From: Ktedonobacter robiniae
GTDB lineage: Bacteria; Chloroflexota; Ktedonobacteria; Ktedonobacterales; Ktedonobacteraceae
DNA: 64,000 nt
NCBI RefSeq assembly: GCF_016587375.1
Contig: NZ_BNJG01000003.1
Coordinates: 1,798,001 to 1,862,000, forward strand
Direction: 5' to 3'
Shown piece after piece: positions 53,846-61,665 of the stretch (the stretch's first letter is position 1; every line of letters starts with the position of its first letter). The translations under genes and the position numbers were made by a program. The notes beneath the pieces were generated by a model. The model was given only the letters and a program-made list of their open reading frames with translations, did no database searches and was not told where the DNA came from.

Positions 53846-53854
53846 CGGGCTACC
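53778..53854. repeat. Compound palindrome with two mutually exclusive stems, family 1 repeat
   Basis: Stem A: CCTCCTGGGCCATAGCCGC (53778-53796) with its exact inverse at 53806-53824, nine-base loop. Stem B: CTGGCGTACGCGGCTA (53797-53812) with its exact inverse at 53827-53842. The two share bases and cannot form together. 53826-53850 matches the 38843-38902 palindrome arm at 23 of 25 bases. The end overlaps the stop codon of the anti-sigma gene. Confidence 0.85.
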
Positions 53855-54599
53855 TCACCGCGAAGTAGAGGCGGTAGGCGAGCTGGTCATTCCAGTACAA
53901 CTCGATCTTCCCGGAGAGGGCGACCGAATAGCTGAGGCTGATATACCCGTGCTTATTCTGGTTAGCCTCAATAGCGGTCTCTTGCGCCTTGTCCTGGATA
54001 CCATTTGTAAATACCTTGACGGCTATCTTTCCCGCATCTTTCTTCGTTGAGATATTGTAGGTTACATAGAAGAGAGTTCCAGGGGCGAAGACCTGGTGCT
54101 TGTCCAGGGCGATATGGCTATTAGGATCGATACGCGATGTGGTGGTGGCGGAGGTAATAATGCTCGCGCCAGGACCAACCTCGGAGGGACCAGGATCAGG
54201 AATATGCGTGGCGATGACGGTTGGTATGGGAGTTTTCGTGCCAACCATTGCTGACTGATGCTTTGGCCCAAAGAGAAGAAGCGCGCCGCCAACAAGCGCG
54301 GCGACAATGAGCACGGCGGCAATAGAGCTCAATACACGTGCCAGGCGGCTCCAACCCGCCTTCTTCGATGAAATATCCATAATCGTTTTCCTTTTTTGTT
54401 GTATAGCTAACTCCTTGATGGAGCTGGTTCTTTTTTCCTGTTGCGGCTGCTGCAAGTGTGCCTCCAGGCGTTCCTGGACGCGCCACAGCGATTCCCTGTT
54501 GGCATGGGCATAGGGGAGATAGCTGTGCTGTACGTCTTCGAGCAGGCTGTGCTCGCTGTGTTCAAAAGTTGCAAAGAGATCCTGTTCGTTGTCGGGCAT
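53850..54599 (-). CDS. Membrane anti-sigma-type protein, cognate to the adjacent ECF sigma factor
   Basis: 249 residues. A soluble N-terminal about 80 residues without Cys pair precedes a membrane helix (VLSSIAAVLIVAALVGGALL, near residue 92) and an about 140-residue outer domain that ends in a beta-rich stretch (KIELYWNDQLAYRLYFAVR). Its ATG overlaps the sigma stop in TAATG, the usual layout of sigma/anti-sigma pairs. No zinc-finger motif, so it would bind sigma by another fold. The assignment is from context. Confidence 0.75.
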   Translation of the reverse strand: MPDNEQDLFATFEHSEHSLLEDVQHSYLPYAHANRESLWRVQERLEAHLQQPQQEKRTSSIKELAIQQKRKTIMDISSKKAGWSRLARVLSSIAAVLIVAALVGGALLLFGPKHQSAMVGTKTPIPTVIATHIPDPGPSEVGPGASIITSATTTSRIDPNSHIALDKHQVFAPGTLFYVTYNISTKKDAGKIAVKVFTNGIQDKAQETAIEANQNKHGYISLSYSVALSGKIELYWNDQLAYRLYFAVR

Positions 54600-55138
54600 T
54601 ACCTGCTCCTTCCTGTCTCTTTTCCACTATAGGCGCTGCGCAAGACCTTGAGCGCACGATGCAGGATCATGCGGACAGCGGCCTCGCTCTTGGCTACAAT
54701 CTGCGCGATCTCGCTATAACTTAGCTCATGACCGAAGCGTAATTGCAGAATTTCGCGCTGTGGCTCTGGTAGCTCTTGCATAAGCTTATAGAGTTGCGCG
54801 TACTCCTCGCGGCGCAGGGCGGCCTGCTCTGGCTGTCGCTCATCGCGCTCATAGAGCATCTCCTCGACGTTCGCCAGGGGAACGCTGGGATGCCTGGTGA
54901 AGTGGCGGAAGTGATCAGCCACCTTGTGGTGCACCACGGACCAGATATAGGCGCGCACTAAATGTTCGTCCTCTTGTAGGGCTGGGCCTTTCTCAACTAG
55001 CGCTAGAAATACCTCCAGTAGCAAGTCTTCGGCATCCTCGCGCGAACCAACCTGGCGCATCAGGTAGGCGAATACGGCGGGCGCGTAGCGCTGGTAGAGC
55101 GCGATTGACTGTTCTTGTGTCCGGGCTGGTTGATGCAT
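54599..55138 (-). CDS. ECF-family RNA polymerase sigma factor
   Basis: 179 residues. Region 2 is YQRYAPAVFAYLMRQVGSRE, DAEDLLLEVFLALVE and VRAYIWSVVHHKVADHFRHF; region 4 is LPEPQREILQLRFGHELSYS and the recognition helix EIAQIVAKSEAAVRMILHRA. ATG 55138 follows GTGGAG. Coupled to the membrane protein downstream by a one-base overlap. The cognate promoter was not identified. Confidence 0.93.
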   Translation of the reverse strand: MHQPARTQEQSIALYQRYAPAVFAYLMRQVGSREDAEDLLLEVFLALVEKGPALQEDEHLVRAYIWSVVHHKVADHFRHFTRHPSVPLANVEEMLYERDERQPEQAALRREEYAQLYKLMQELPEPQREILQLRFGHELSYSEIAQIVAKSEAAVRMILHRALKVLRSAYSGKETGRSR

Positions 55139-55345
55139 GCATTACTCCACATTTGAGATCTCGCCAGTATATTCGCAAATAACATTGTTTTGTAACAGCT
55201 TGCTACTTATGTACGCGGCTACTGGGGGTATGCCTGGCGGACGTGGCTCATTGGGCATGATACAATATGGCCGAGATATACCCATGCAAGCATTTACTTT
55301 CATCTATTTAGACAGGAAAGACTACTATTCTGGAGGGAAGAAGCC

Positions 55346-56299
55346 TTGAGTCAGTGGACGACAAACGATATACCGGACCTGCGGGGGAAGGTCGCGCTAG
55401 TCACGGGCGGCAATAGCGGCCTGGGTAAGGAGACTGTGCAGGCTTTGGCGGCTAGAGGAGCGCATGTCATCCTGGCCGCGCGCAACCCTGAGCGGGGCGA
55501 GAAGGCTCGCGAAGAAGTTCTTCAAAGTGTGCCTGACGCATCTATCAAATTTATGCAGCTCGACCTGGCATCACAGGCCGCCATCCGCGAGTTCGCGACC
55601 AACTTTCTGGAGGCGCACCAGCGACTGGATCTGCTCTTTAATAATGCTGGCGTTATGGCCATTCCACGTCGTGAGACCAGAGATGGCTTTGAGATGCAGT
55701 TTGGTACCAACCATCTGGGGCATTTTGCGTTGACAGGCCTCCTGCTCCCACTTTTGCTCGCCACGCCAAAGAGCCGGATCGTGACCACCAGCAGCATGGC
55801 GCGTGCCATGGGGCGCGTCAACCTGGCTGATCTCCAGGGCCAGAAGGGCTATACGCGCTGGTCGGCCTATGGCCAGAGCAAACGTGCTAACCTGCTCTTC
55901 GCCTTTGAGTTGCAGCGCCGCCTCGCCGCCATAGGCACGGAGACTATCAGCGTCGCAGCCCATCCCGGCTACGCGCACACCAATTTGCAATCGACCAGCG
56001 CCACGCTCAGCAACTCCAATCTTGAACTCTGGTTCTACGAGAAATTTGGGGCGTTTGTGGGACAGCCTGCGGCCATGGGAGCACTACCCCAGCTCTACGC
56101 GGGCCTTTCGCCCGATATTCACGGTGGTGAGCTGGTCGGACCAGGCGGCTTCTCAGGTATGCGTGGTCATCCCCGCGTCGAGACCAAAGCCCAGCGCGAG
56201 TACGACCACCCCACGGCCGAGCGCCTCTGGGATGCCTCCGTCGAACTGACCGGCGTCGACTACGCTCAGCTGAAACAGAGCCAGTCAACCTCTGTATAG
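55346..56299 (+). CDS. SDR-family oxidoreductase, retinol-dehydrogenase-like
   Basis: 317 residues from TTG 55346, with TGGAGGG nine bases upstream. GKVALVTGGNSGLGKETVQA is the cofactor site (TGGNSGLG), LLFNNAGVMAIP the NNAG motif, RIVTTSSMARAMG the catalytic Ser and YGQSKRANLLF the YxxxK. The DGFEMQFGTNHLGHFALTGL element is typical of the longer retinol/WW-oxidoreductase-type SDRs. Substrate unknown. A 59-bp palindrome starts 15 bases after the stop. Confidence 0.92.
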   Translation: MSQWTTNDIPDLRGKVALVTGGNSGLGKETVQALAARGAHVILAARNPERGEKAREEVLQSVPDASIKFMQLDLASQAAIREFATNFLEAHQRLDLLFNNAGVMAIPRRETRDGFEMQFGTNHLGHFALTGLLLPLLLATPKSRIVTTSSMARAMGRVNLADLQGQKGYTRWSAYGQSKRANLLFAFELQRRLAAIGTETISVAAHPGYAHTNLQSTSATLSNSNLELWFYEKFGAFVGQPAAMGALPQLYAGLSPDIHGGELVGPGGFSGMRGHPRVETKAQREYDHPTAERLWDASVELTGVDYAQLKQSQSTSV

Positions 56300-56313
56300 T
56301 AGTTATAACGGCT

Positions 56314-56372
56314 GGGACGACGCTGCTAAAGCACGCGTCATATGTAGGCGCGTGCTTTAGCAGCGTCGTCCC
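56314..56372. repeat. 24-bp-arm palindrome, family 2 repeat
   Basis: GGGACGACGCTGCTAAAGCA plus CGCG (56314-56337), an 11-base loop, then the exact inverse at 56349-56372. The bases 56340-56365 match 16718-16743 at 25 of 26 positions. It separates the SDR from the convergent HhH gene, whose stop is eight bases away, so it could serve both transcripts. Confidence 0.9.
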
Positions 56373-56379
56373 CCTATCA

Positions 56380-56598
56380 CTAGCTCGTCTCGTCCGCGAA
56401 GGACAGGCCAAGCTGGCTAAGGGCGTGACGCAGTTGCGTAATCGTCTTTGGCCCAACACCATGAAGCCGTTTAATTTCCGTCGACCTTACCTTTGTAAGC
56501 TGCTCAAGGTGTCTATAGCCTGCTCCAAAAAGCGCCCGGCGCGCTGGCTCCGACAGCTCTGCTGGCAGATCACTATTTTGTTGATCCTGGTGTTCCAT
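56380..56598 (-). CDS. Small helix-hairpin-helix / RNA polymerase alpha-CTD-like protein
   Basis: 72 residues from ATG 56598, with AAAGGA about 12 bases upstream; the frame extends to 56646. LPAELSEPARRALFGAGYRH, LEQLTKVRSTEIKRLHGVGP and KTITQLRHALSQLGLSF form the two-HhH core seen in the alpha C-terminal domain of RNA polymerase and in small stand-alone proteins. It probably binds DNA or a DNA-bound partner. It is alone. Confidence 0.75.
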   Translation of the reverse strand: MEHQDQQNSDLPAELSEPARRALFGAGYRHLEQLTKVRSTEIKRLHGVGPKTITQLRHALSQLGLSFADETS

Positions 56599-56756
56599 CT
56601 TTCGATCTATTCCTTTCTCATAGATATTCCGCCTCGCCAACATCATAACCTACCAAAAGCCCATAAAACTACTCCAATCTTGCGCAAACAAGACAGGCAG
56701 CTACTAGGGGACCCCAAGATGCGGCCCCTCAGTAGCTGCCTTTGTATCGAATGGCT

Positions 56757-57266
56757 TTATTCTTGGCCTAAGGCGTAGCGCAGTTGGATGACGCCACCCC
56801 CGAGGGGTTTGCAGTCCAACAACTGCACATCCTGATACTGGTAGTGGTCCTGGTCGAGCAGGAGGTTGAGTCCCTTGCCCTCCATTACAGGGGCGACGTT
56901 AAAGATGACCTCGTCGACAAGTCCCTGGCCGAGAAAGGTATTGTGCAGATCCGCGCCACCCGAAAGCAGGGCCGTGGTATGGCCTTTTCTTTGTAGGTAG
57001 TCAAGGGCATCCTGGGGAGATTCCACAACCTTAACACCAGGAATGTCCTTGACGCTCTGAGAAACGACGACAATGTCCACTTCACCAAAGGGGTTCCCAC
57101 CACTTGCCTGCATACCCTCGAACGTCCTTCGTCCGACGATGAAGTTTCCCATAGCTCTAGCTTGCGCCGCGAAGTCGCCGAGCGCCTCCATTTTGGGTGG
57201 ATGCTCAGGACTCGACTGCGCATAGTTTCCGTTAGCGGTCAAGGTTGCCCAAAGAATGGTCTTCAT
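56757..57266 (-). CDS. Dihydrofolate reductase-like (RibD C-terminal) family protein
   Basis: 169 residues. KTILWATLTANGNYAQ is the opening with the NADPH-binding strand; FIVGRRTFEGM, VVSQS, ALLSGGADLHNTFLGQGLVD and VAPVMEGKGLNLL follow the DfrA/RibD_C order. The DHFR Asp of true folA enzymes is not found at its usual place, so it is a reductase of unknown substrate. It ends on the minus strand after a dehalogenase-like gene, with a gap of 54 bases. Confidence 0.88.
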   Translation of the reverse strand: MKTILWATLTANGNYAQSSPEHPPKMEALGDFAAQARAMGNFIVGRRTFEGMQASGGNPFGEVDIVVVSQSVKDIPGVKVVESPQDALDYLQRKGHTTALLSGGADLHNTFLGQGLVDEVIFNVAPVMEGKGLNLLLDQDHYQYQDVQLLDCKPLGGGVIQLRYALGQE

Positions 57267-57320
57267 GAAATTTCTCCTATGTTTAGTGTGTATTTAACAT
57301 AAATCAATAATGAGTGATAG

Positions 57321-58199
57321 CTAGTTCAGCTTTTGGAGCCAGCTAGCGATAGCCTGGCCGATCTCGTCGGGCGAGTCCTCCTGGGGAGTGTGGTGGCCGC
57401 GCACGTGTACCTCGCTTTGAGCGGGCCAGGTGCGGTTGAACGCAGTCTGATCTGAGCCTTGCGTTCCTGGAACGGCCTGTATCAGTAGCTTGGGGACAAG
57501 GCTCTGGGAGAGCCACTGACCGGAGGCAGTGACAATCTCGGCGACATCGGCTGGCTCACCCTCAATGGGAATCTGGCGCGGCCAGGTGAGCGTGGGGCGG
57601 CGCGCCTCGCCCGGCTCAGCAAAGGGACGACGATACTCGTTCATCTCTTCCTCTGACAACTTACGCAGAACAGTCGCAGGCAGGTTGAACTCGATGAAGG
57701 AGTTTTGCTCCAGCACCATCTGCTCGCCTGCTGGACCTCGTAGAGCCTGGAAGCGGGAGCGGGCGATCTCTGGCATCTGATCCCAGGAGGAGGTCCCGAT
57801 AACTGCTTCCATATAGGCAATGCCGCGCACGGCCTCCGGGTGGCGACGCGCCCAGTCAAAGGCCAGGGCCGCGCCCCAGTCATGTCCAACCAGGGTGACG
57901 TGTTCGCGGACATCCAGCGCTTCAAGCAGCGCATCGAGGTAGTGGCGATGCTCGACGAAGGTGTAAGAAGCGGGGCCGCTCTCGGGCAGCTTCTGTGAAT
58001 CGCCCATGCCGATGAGGTCTGGGGCGATAATGCGCCCCAACCCCTGCACGTGAGGGAGAATATTACGCCAAGCGTAAGAAGAGGTGGGATTGCCATGCAG
58101 GAAGACAATGGGATCACCCTGACCCTCCTCTACATATGCCATCTCTAATCCTAAGATCTGCTGCTGTTTTTTCTGATAGGGAAATGCTGCGCTTATCAT
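57321..58199 (-). CDS. dhaA: Haloalkane dehalogenase
   Basis: 292 residues from ATG 58199, preceded by AAAGGAAG; the ORF start at 58250 lacks a site. Halide/oxyanion element FLHGNPTSSYAWRNI (Asn), nucleophile VTLVGHDWGAALAFDWARRH (Asp followed by Trp), and catalytic His GHHTPQEDSPDEIG are the features that set DhaA/LinB-like enzymes apart from other alpha/beta hydrolases. It turns haloalkanes into alcohol plus halide by an Asp-ester intermediate. No signal peptide. Confidence 0.93.
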   Translation of the reverse strand: MISAAFPYQKKQQQILGLEMAYVEEGQGDPIVFLHGNPTSSYAWRNILPHVQGLGRIIAPDLIGMGDSQKLPESGPASYTFVEHRHYLDALLEALDVREHVTLVGHDWGAALAFDWARRHPEAVRGIAYMEAVIGTSSWDQMPEIARSRFQALRGPAGEQMVLEQNSFIEFNLPATVLRKLSEEEMNEYRRPFAEPGEARRPTLTWPRQIPIEGEPADVAEIVTASGQWLSQSLVPKLLIQAVPGTQGSDQTAFNRTWPAQSEVHVRGHHTPQEDSPDEIGQAIASWLQKLN

Positions 58200-58337
58200 G
58201 TCGTTCTTCTTCCTTTCTGAAAGCACGTGTTTGTTTGATGTGCACATCATAGCTTTCAGATGGATGATTTGACTTCATGCGCGAGGATGATTGCATGCAT
58301 GATTCGCAGCCACGAAAAGAGGGAGCCAGAGGGATGA

Positions 58338-61300
58338 TTAGATCAGGTGAAGCTCGCGTGCGACTTCACTGGCAGCGTGGCGTGTATGGACGCCCAGTTT
58401 GGCATAAATGCTCTGGACCTGAGTGCGAACAGTATTGACCGAGACAACTAGTTCATTGGCGATATCCGCGTTTGAACGCTGCTGGACAAGCAAACGCAAG
58501 ACGCGCTTTTCTTGCGGGGAGAGCGGCTCAACCAGGGATGACGCCAGCGTCTGAGTTCCATCTTGTTGCTGAACAGGAAAGGCGCTTAGCAGGGCACGCA
58601 TATAGGCAAGCAAGGATTGCTCGTGAACCTGGGGCAGGAGGGAGCGTAAAAGGATCGCCATCTGCTCCCCAGCATCGAGGAACAGGCGCTGAGCGTTCCC
58701 GGCGAAAGCCTGGACAAGTACTTCGCGTAGCAGATGTAGGGCCTCTGTCTTGCGTTTGCTTGCGGCAGCGACCAGCACCATCTCGACCTGAATCTCAAGC
58801 ACGCGGCGCGTGTATTCTGCCTCTTGTGTCGCAAGAAGCAAGTTCTTAAGCTGATGAGATGCCTCTTCTAGCTTGCCCTGGCTACGCAACCAGCGGGCAA
58901 CAAGCAGGTCTTCCTCTATTGCCTGTGAGAAATTGTGCTGAGGCTGGCGGCCAGTCGCCCAGCGATGGATGGTTATCTGGTCCCCGGCGGAGAGCGCCAG
59001 GCGCGCCTGGGCAGTCTGGACCTCCTGCAAGAGGAGTGGCAAGGAGAGAGGTATCTTGTCGAGAAGGGCCGCGAGTTGTTGTTGGGCAACAAGGGCCGGG
59101 CCCTGCGCCTGTTGCACACGCGCAAGGATGAGCGTTGCCCGCACCTCGTGGTATACCAGAGGTTGAGATTGACTGGTAGTTATGGCCTCCTGAGCATAGT
59201 GAGAGGCGCTTTCCAGCTCATTGTTCTCGTAGCAGAGGGCCGCCAGGCCATACAAGGCACTGCAAAGCGTATAGATGGGTCCGCTCTCCCTGGCTGAAGC
59301 GAGGACCTGACGATACAGGGAGGTAGCTTGCTGATTCTCCCCCTGCTCAAAGAGGACCTGGGCAAGCTTGAGCATAGCGACGCGCTGGAAATAGTGATTT
59401 TCCGCGGCTGCGCACAGAGCCTGGGATTCAAGCAAGGCAGTGCGAGCCTTTGGGAAGTATCCCGCTTCTATCCATTCTTCTGCCACGATGCTCAGGCTCA
59501 AACCACGCCATATAGAGTGGGTTCCCTGCATGATGGGTGGCTTTCCTTGTAGCTGAGGTAACCAATCCAGGGCCTGTTTCGCATAGTGTGTCGCGGCTGG
59601 CATGTCGCCCTGCCTCAAGGCAAGTAGCGCGCGAAAGGCATACAGTTCTCCAAGCTTCACTTGCTGGTTTGCCACGCGGAAACCCTGTTCTGCTCTAAAC
59701 AAGAGTTTCTCAATCGAGAGCTGGGTTGCAGTATCGGGGAGCCATGAAGGACTCCGAAATAATAGCGTTGTGGCATAGCTCAAACAGAGAACGGGTTGCT
59801 GCTCCAGATGCGCGTCTGGAAGCTGCTCCAACCAGCGATACAGGGTATGAGGCTCCTGGATCTCACCTGGGAAGGTCTGCCTCTCAATGGATCGCTCGAT
59901 CAAGCTAGCGGCTCGATTGTAATCCTGGGCATCCAGAGCCACATCGATGGCCTCGCCAGGATAGCCATGTGCTTCATACCAGTGTGAGGCACGAGCAGAA
60001 AGGTAGCGCAATTGCTCCTCACCGAGGCGGTGCCGGGCCTCGTTGCGCATGGCTTCGGCAAAAAACGCGTGATACCGATACCATTGCCCATCGTTGTGAA
60101 GCGGTTCCAAAAACAGATCAAGGCGTTCCAGTTGCATGAGCATATCCTGGCTGTTGTCTTGTGCGGTTACTGCGTCGCACAGAGAGGCGGTCAGGCGGGA
60201 GAGGATACTGGTCTGGAGCAGAAATTGCTGCACTGGTTCTGTTTGCAGGGCAAGCACTTCGGAGACAAAGTACTCCTGGAGAGAGGCATTTCCAAGGGGG
60301 AAGCGAGCCAGCACCTGCTCGCCCTCGGCGGACATGCTTGTTCGTTGAAGAGCGAGCTTTACCAGGTGGAGTCCTGCCCCCCAGCCTTCTAACTGAGCAT
60401 GTAGGCGCTGAATTGTCGAGGTCTCCAACGAGAAAGAGAGCGAGCGTTGGAGCAGAAGCGCGCTCTCTTCCTGTGAGAAACGCAGGTCCGCCGCGCGAAT
60501 TTCATACAAGGCATTGCGGGCGCGAAGGCGCGCCAGAGAGAAAGGCGGATCGCTACGCGTGATCATGATTAGATGGAGCGTGGCTGGAAGATGCTCAAGG
60601 AAAAAGGAAAGCGTTTCATGGATCAGCGGGGAGGTAATCACATGGTAATCTTCCAGCACCAGAATGCCTTGCGTGGGCGATTGAGCCAGCACGTTGAGCA
60701 AGGTAGTTAGCATGGTCTCCAGGGACGAGGGGAGAAAAGGCGGCTGTGGAGCCAGGGAGGCCAGGGTGCTGTAGACCTCTTGCAGATTCACTTGAAATGC
60801 CTGGCAGGCTGCGATCAAGTAGCGCCAGAAGCGCAGCAGATCATTGTCAGAAGCCTCCAGAGAGACCCAGCCAAAGGGCAAGCTGGCGTGTCGTATCGCC
60901 AGCCATTGGGAGACGAGGGTTGTCTTGCCAAACCCGGCAGGCGCCGAGAGCAGCGTGAGAGGAACTTCGCAGCCAGCATCGAGCAGTGTCAATAAGCGTG
61001 AACGGTCGAGAAGAGAGGCATGCAAGCCCGGCGGAGACAGTTTGGATAAGAGGAGCGGAGACGCTTCAACGGGAGCCGATTGGAGCGAGGCTGAAGCTTG
61101 ACCTGGCTCTTCTAGAGCAGGCTGATGCGCATCAGACGTACCTTCTAGCAAGCGAGCGATTTCCTCTAAACGCGCATACGTGAGGTCCGCTGTTTTGCCG
61201 AGATAGCGCTTGACGATGCGCTCACGCAGACGACGATATGCATACCAGTAGCTGCTCCCGCGTTGCACCCGCTGCTTGCGGACGGTATAGTGAATACCCA

Positions 61301-61442
61301 AACGGCTATGAAAGGCAAAGGAGGCGTTTTGCTCAAGCCACTCACTCGTGAGCGCCTGTTCGCTGGCATGCTCGCCAATGAAGAGAACATAAGTCTGGTC
61401 GCGCTCAGACCAGCGTAGCTGAGCATGGGCATACCTGGGCAT
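58338..61442 (-). CDS. MalT-like LuxR-family ATP-dependent transcriptional regulator
   Basis: 1,034 residues, same layout as 7744-10947. The N-terminal Trp/Tyr-rich module (GSSYWYAYRRLRERIVKRYL) is followed by Walker A SAPAGFGKTTLVSQW near residue 165, Walker B GILVLEDYHVI, helical TPR-like repeats and the LuxR helix-turn-helix (PLSPQEKRVLRLLVQQRSNA, DIANELVVSVNTVRTQVQSI). It is divergent from an FAD monooxygenase, with three copies of a CCTAACAA site between them, so it probably activates that gene. Confidence 0.92.
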   Translation of the reverse strand: MPRYAHAQLRWSERDQTYVLFIGEHASEQALTSEWLEQNASFAFHSRLGIHYTVRKQRVQRGSSYWYAYRRLRERIVKRYLGKTADLTYARLEEIARLLEGTSDAHQPALEEPGQASASLQSAPVEASPLLLSKLSPPGLHASLLDRSRLLTLLDAGCEVPLTLLSAPAGFGKTTLVSQWLAIRHASLPFGWVSLEASDNDLLRFWRYLIAACQAFQVNLQEVYSTLASLAPQPPFLPSSLETMLTTLLNVLAQSPTQGILVLEDYHVITSPLIHETLSFFLEHLPATLHLIMITRSDPPFSLARLRARNALYEIRAADLRFSQEESALLLQRSLSFSLETSTIQRLHAQLEGWGAGLHLVKLALQRTSMSAEGEQVLARFPLGNASLQEYFVSEVLALQTEPVQQFLLQTSILSRLTASLCDAVTAQDNSQDMLMQLERLDLFLEPLHNDGQWYRYHAFFAEAMRNEARHRLGEEQLRYLSARASHWYEAHGYPGEAIDVALDAQDYNRAASLIERSIERQTFPGEIQEPHTLYRWLEQLPDAHLEQQPVLCLSYATTLLFRSPSWLPDTATQLSIEKLLFRAEQGFRVANQQVKLGELYAFRALLALRQGDMPAATHYAKQALDWLPQLQGKPPIMQGTHSIWRGLSLSIVAEEWIEAGYFPKARTALLESQALCAAAENHYFQRVAMLKLAQVLFEQGENQQATSLYRQVLASARESGPIYTLCSALYGLAALCYENNELESASHYAQEAITTSQSQPLVYHEVRATLILARVQQAQGPALVAQQQLAALLDKIPLSLPLLLQEVQTAQARLALSAGDQITIHRWATGRQPQHNFSQAIEEDLLVARWLRSQGKLEEASHQLKNLLLATQEAEYTRRVLEIQVEMVLVAAASKRKTEALHLLREVLVQAFAGNAQRLFLDAGEQMAILLRSLLPQVHEQSLLAYMRALLSAFPVQQQDGTQTLASSLVEPLSPQEKRVLRLLVQQRSNADIANELVVSVNTVRTQVQSIYAKLGVHTRHAASEVARELHLI

Positions 61443-61481
61443 AGACGTTCCTTGTCACTAGATAGAGAAGGGGCATATCGT

Positions 61482-61536
61482 GTTGCCTAACAATTGTAAC
61501 CTAACAAATATAGCACAGCTTGCCTTGTTAGGCAAC
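61482..61536. promoter_or_regulatory. Three-site operator between the MalT-like gene and the FAD monooxygenase
   Basis: GTTGCCTAACAA (61482-61493) is perfectly inverted at 61525-61536. A third CCTAACAA (61500-61507) lies 15 bases downstream of the first in direct orientation. Asymmetric repeats in direct and inverted order are the pattern of MalT-type binding sites. Confidence 0.65.
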
Positions 61537-61665
61537 AAAAGTAGCTTAGTTAGAAAGGCACAGTTGAGGTGGCTTACTCGAACAACAGAGTCAGCAAAGC
61601 AAAGTTGGAGGTCAAAGAAGGCTGGTGTGTACAGATAATGGCCCTGTTTTACAAGCAGCCATCCA

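Noticed and set aside
16670..56372. All long palindromes simply being intrinsic terminators
   Set aside because: They lack U-tracts, several are upstream of both flanking genes, and stems of up to 32 bp are far longer than needed. Some may still work as terminators.
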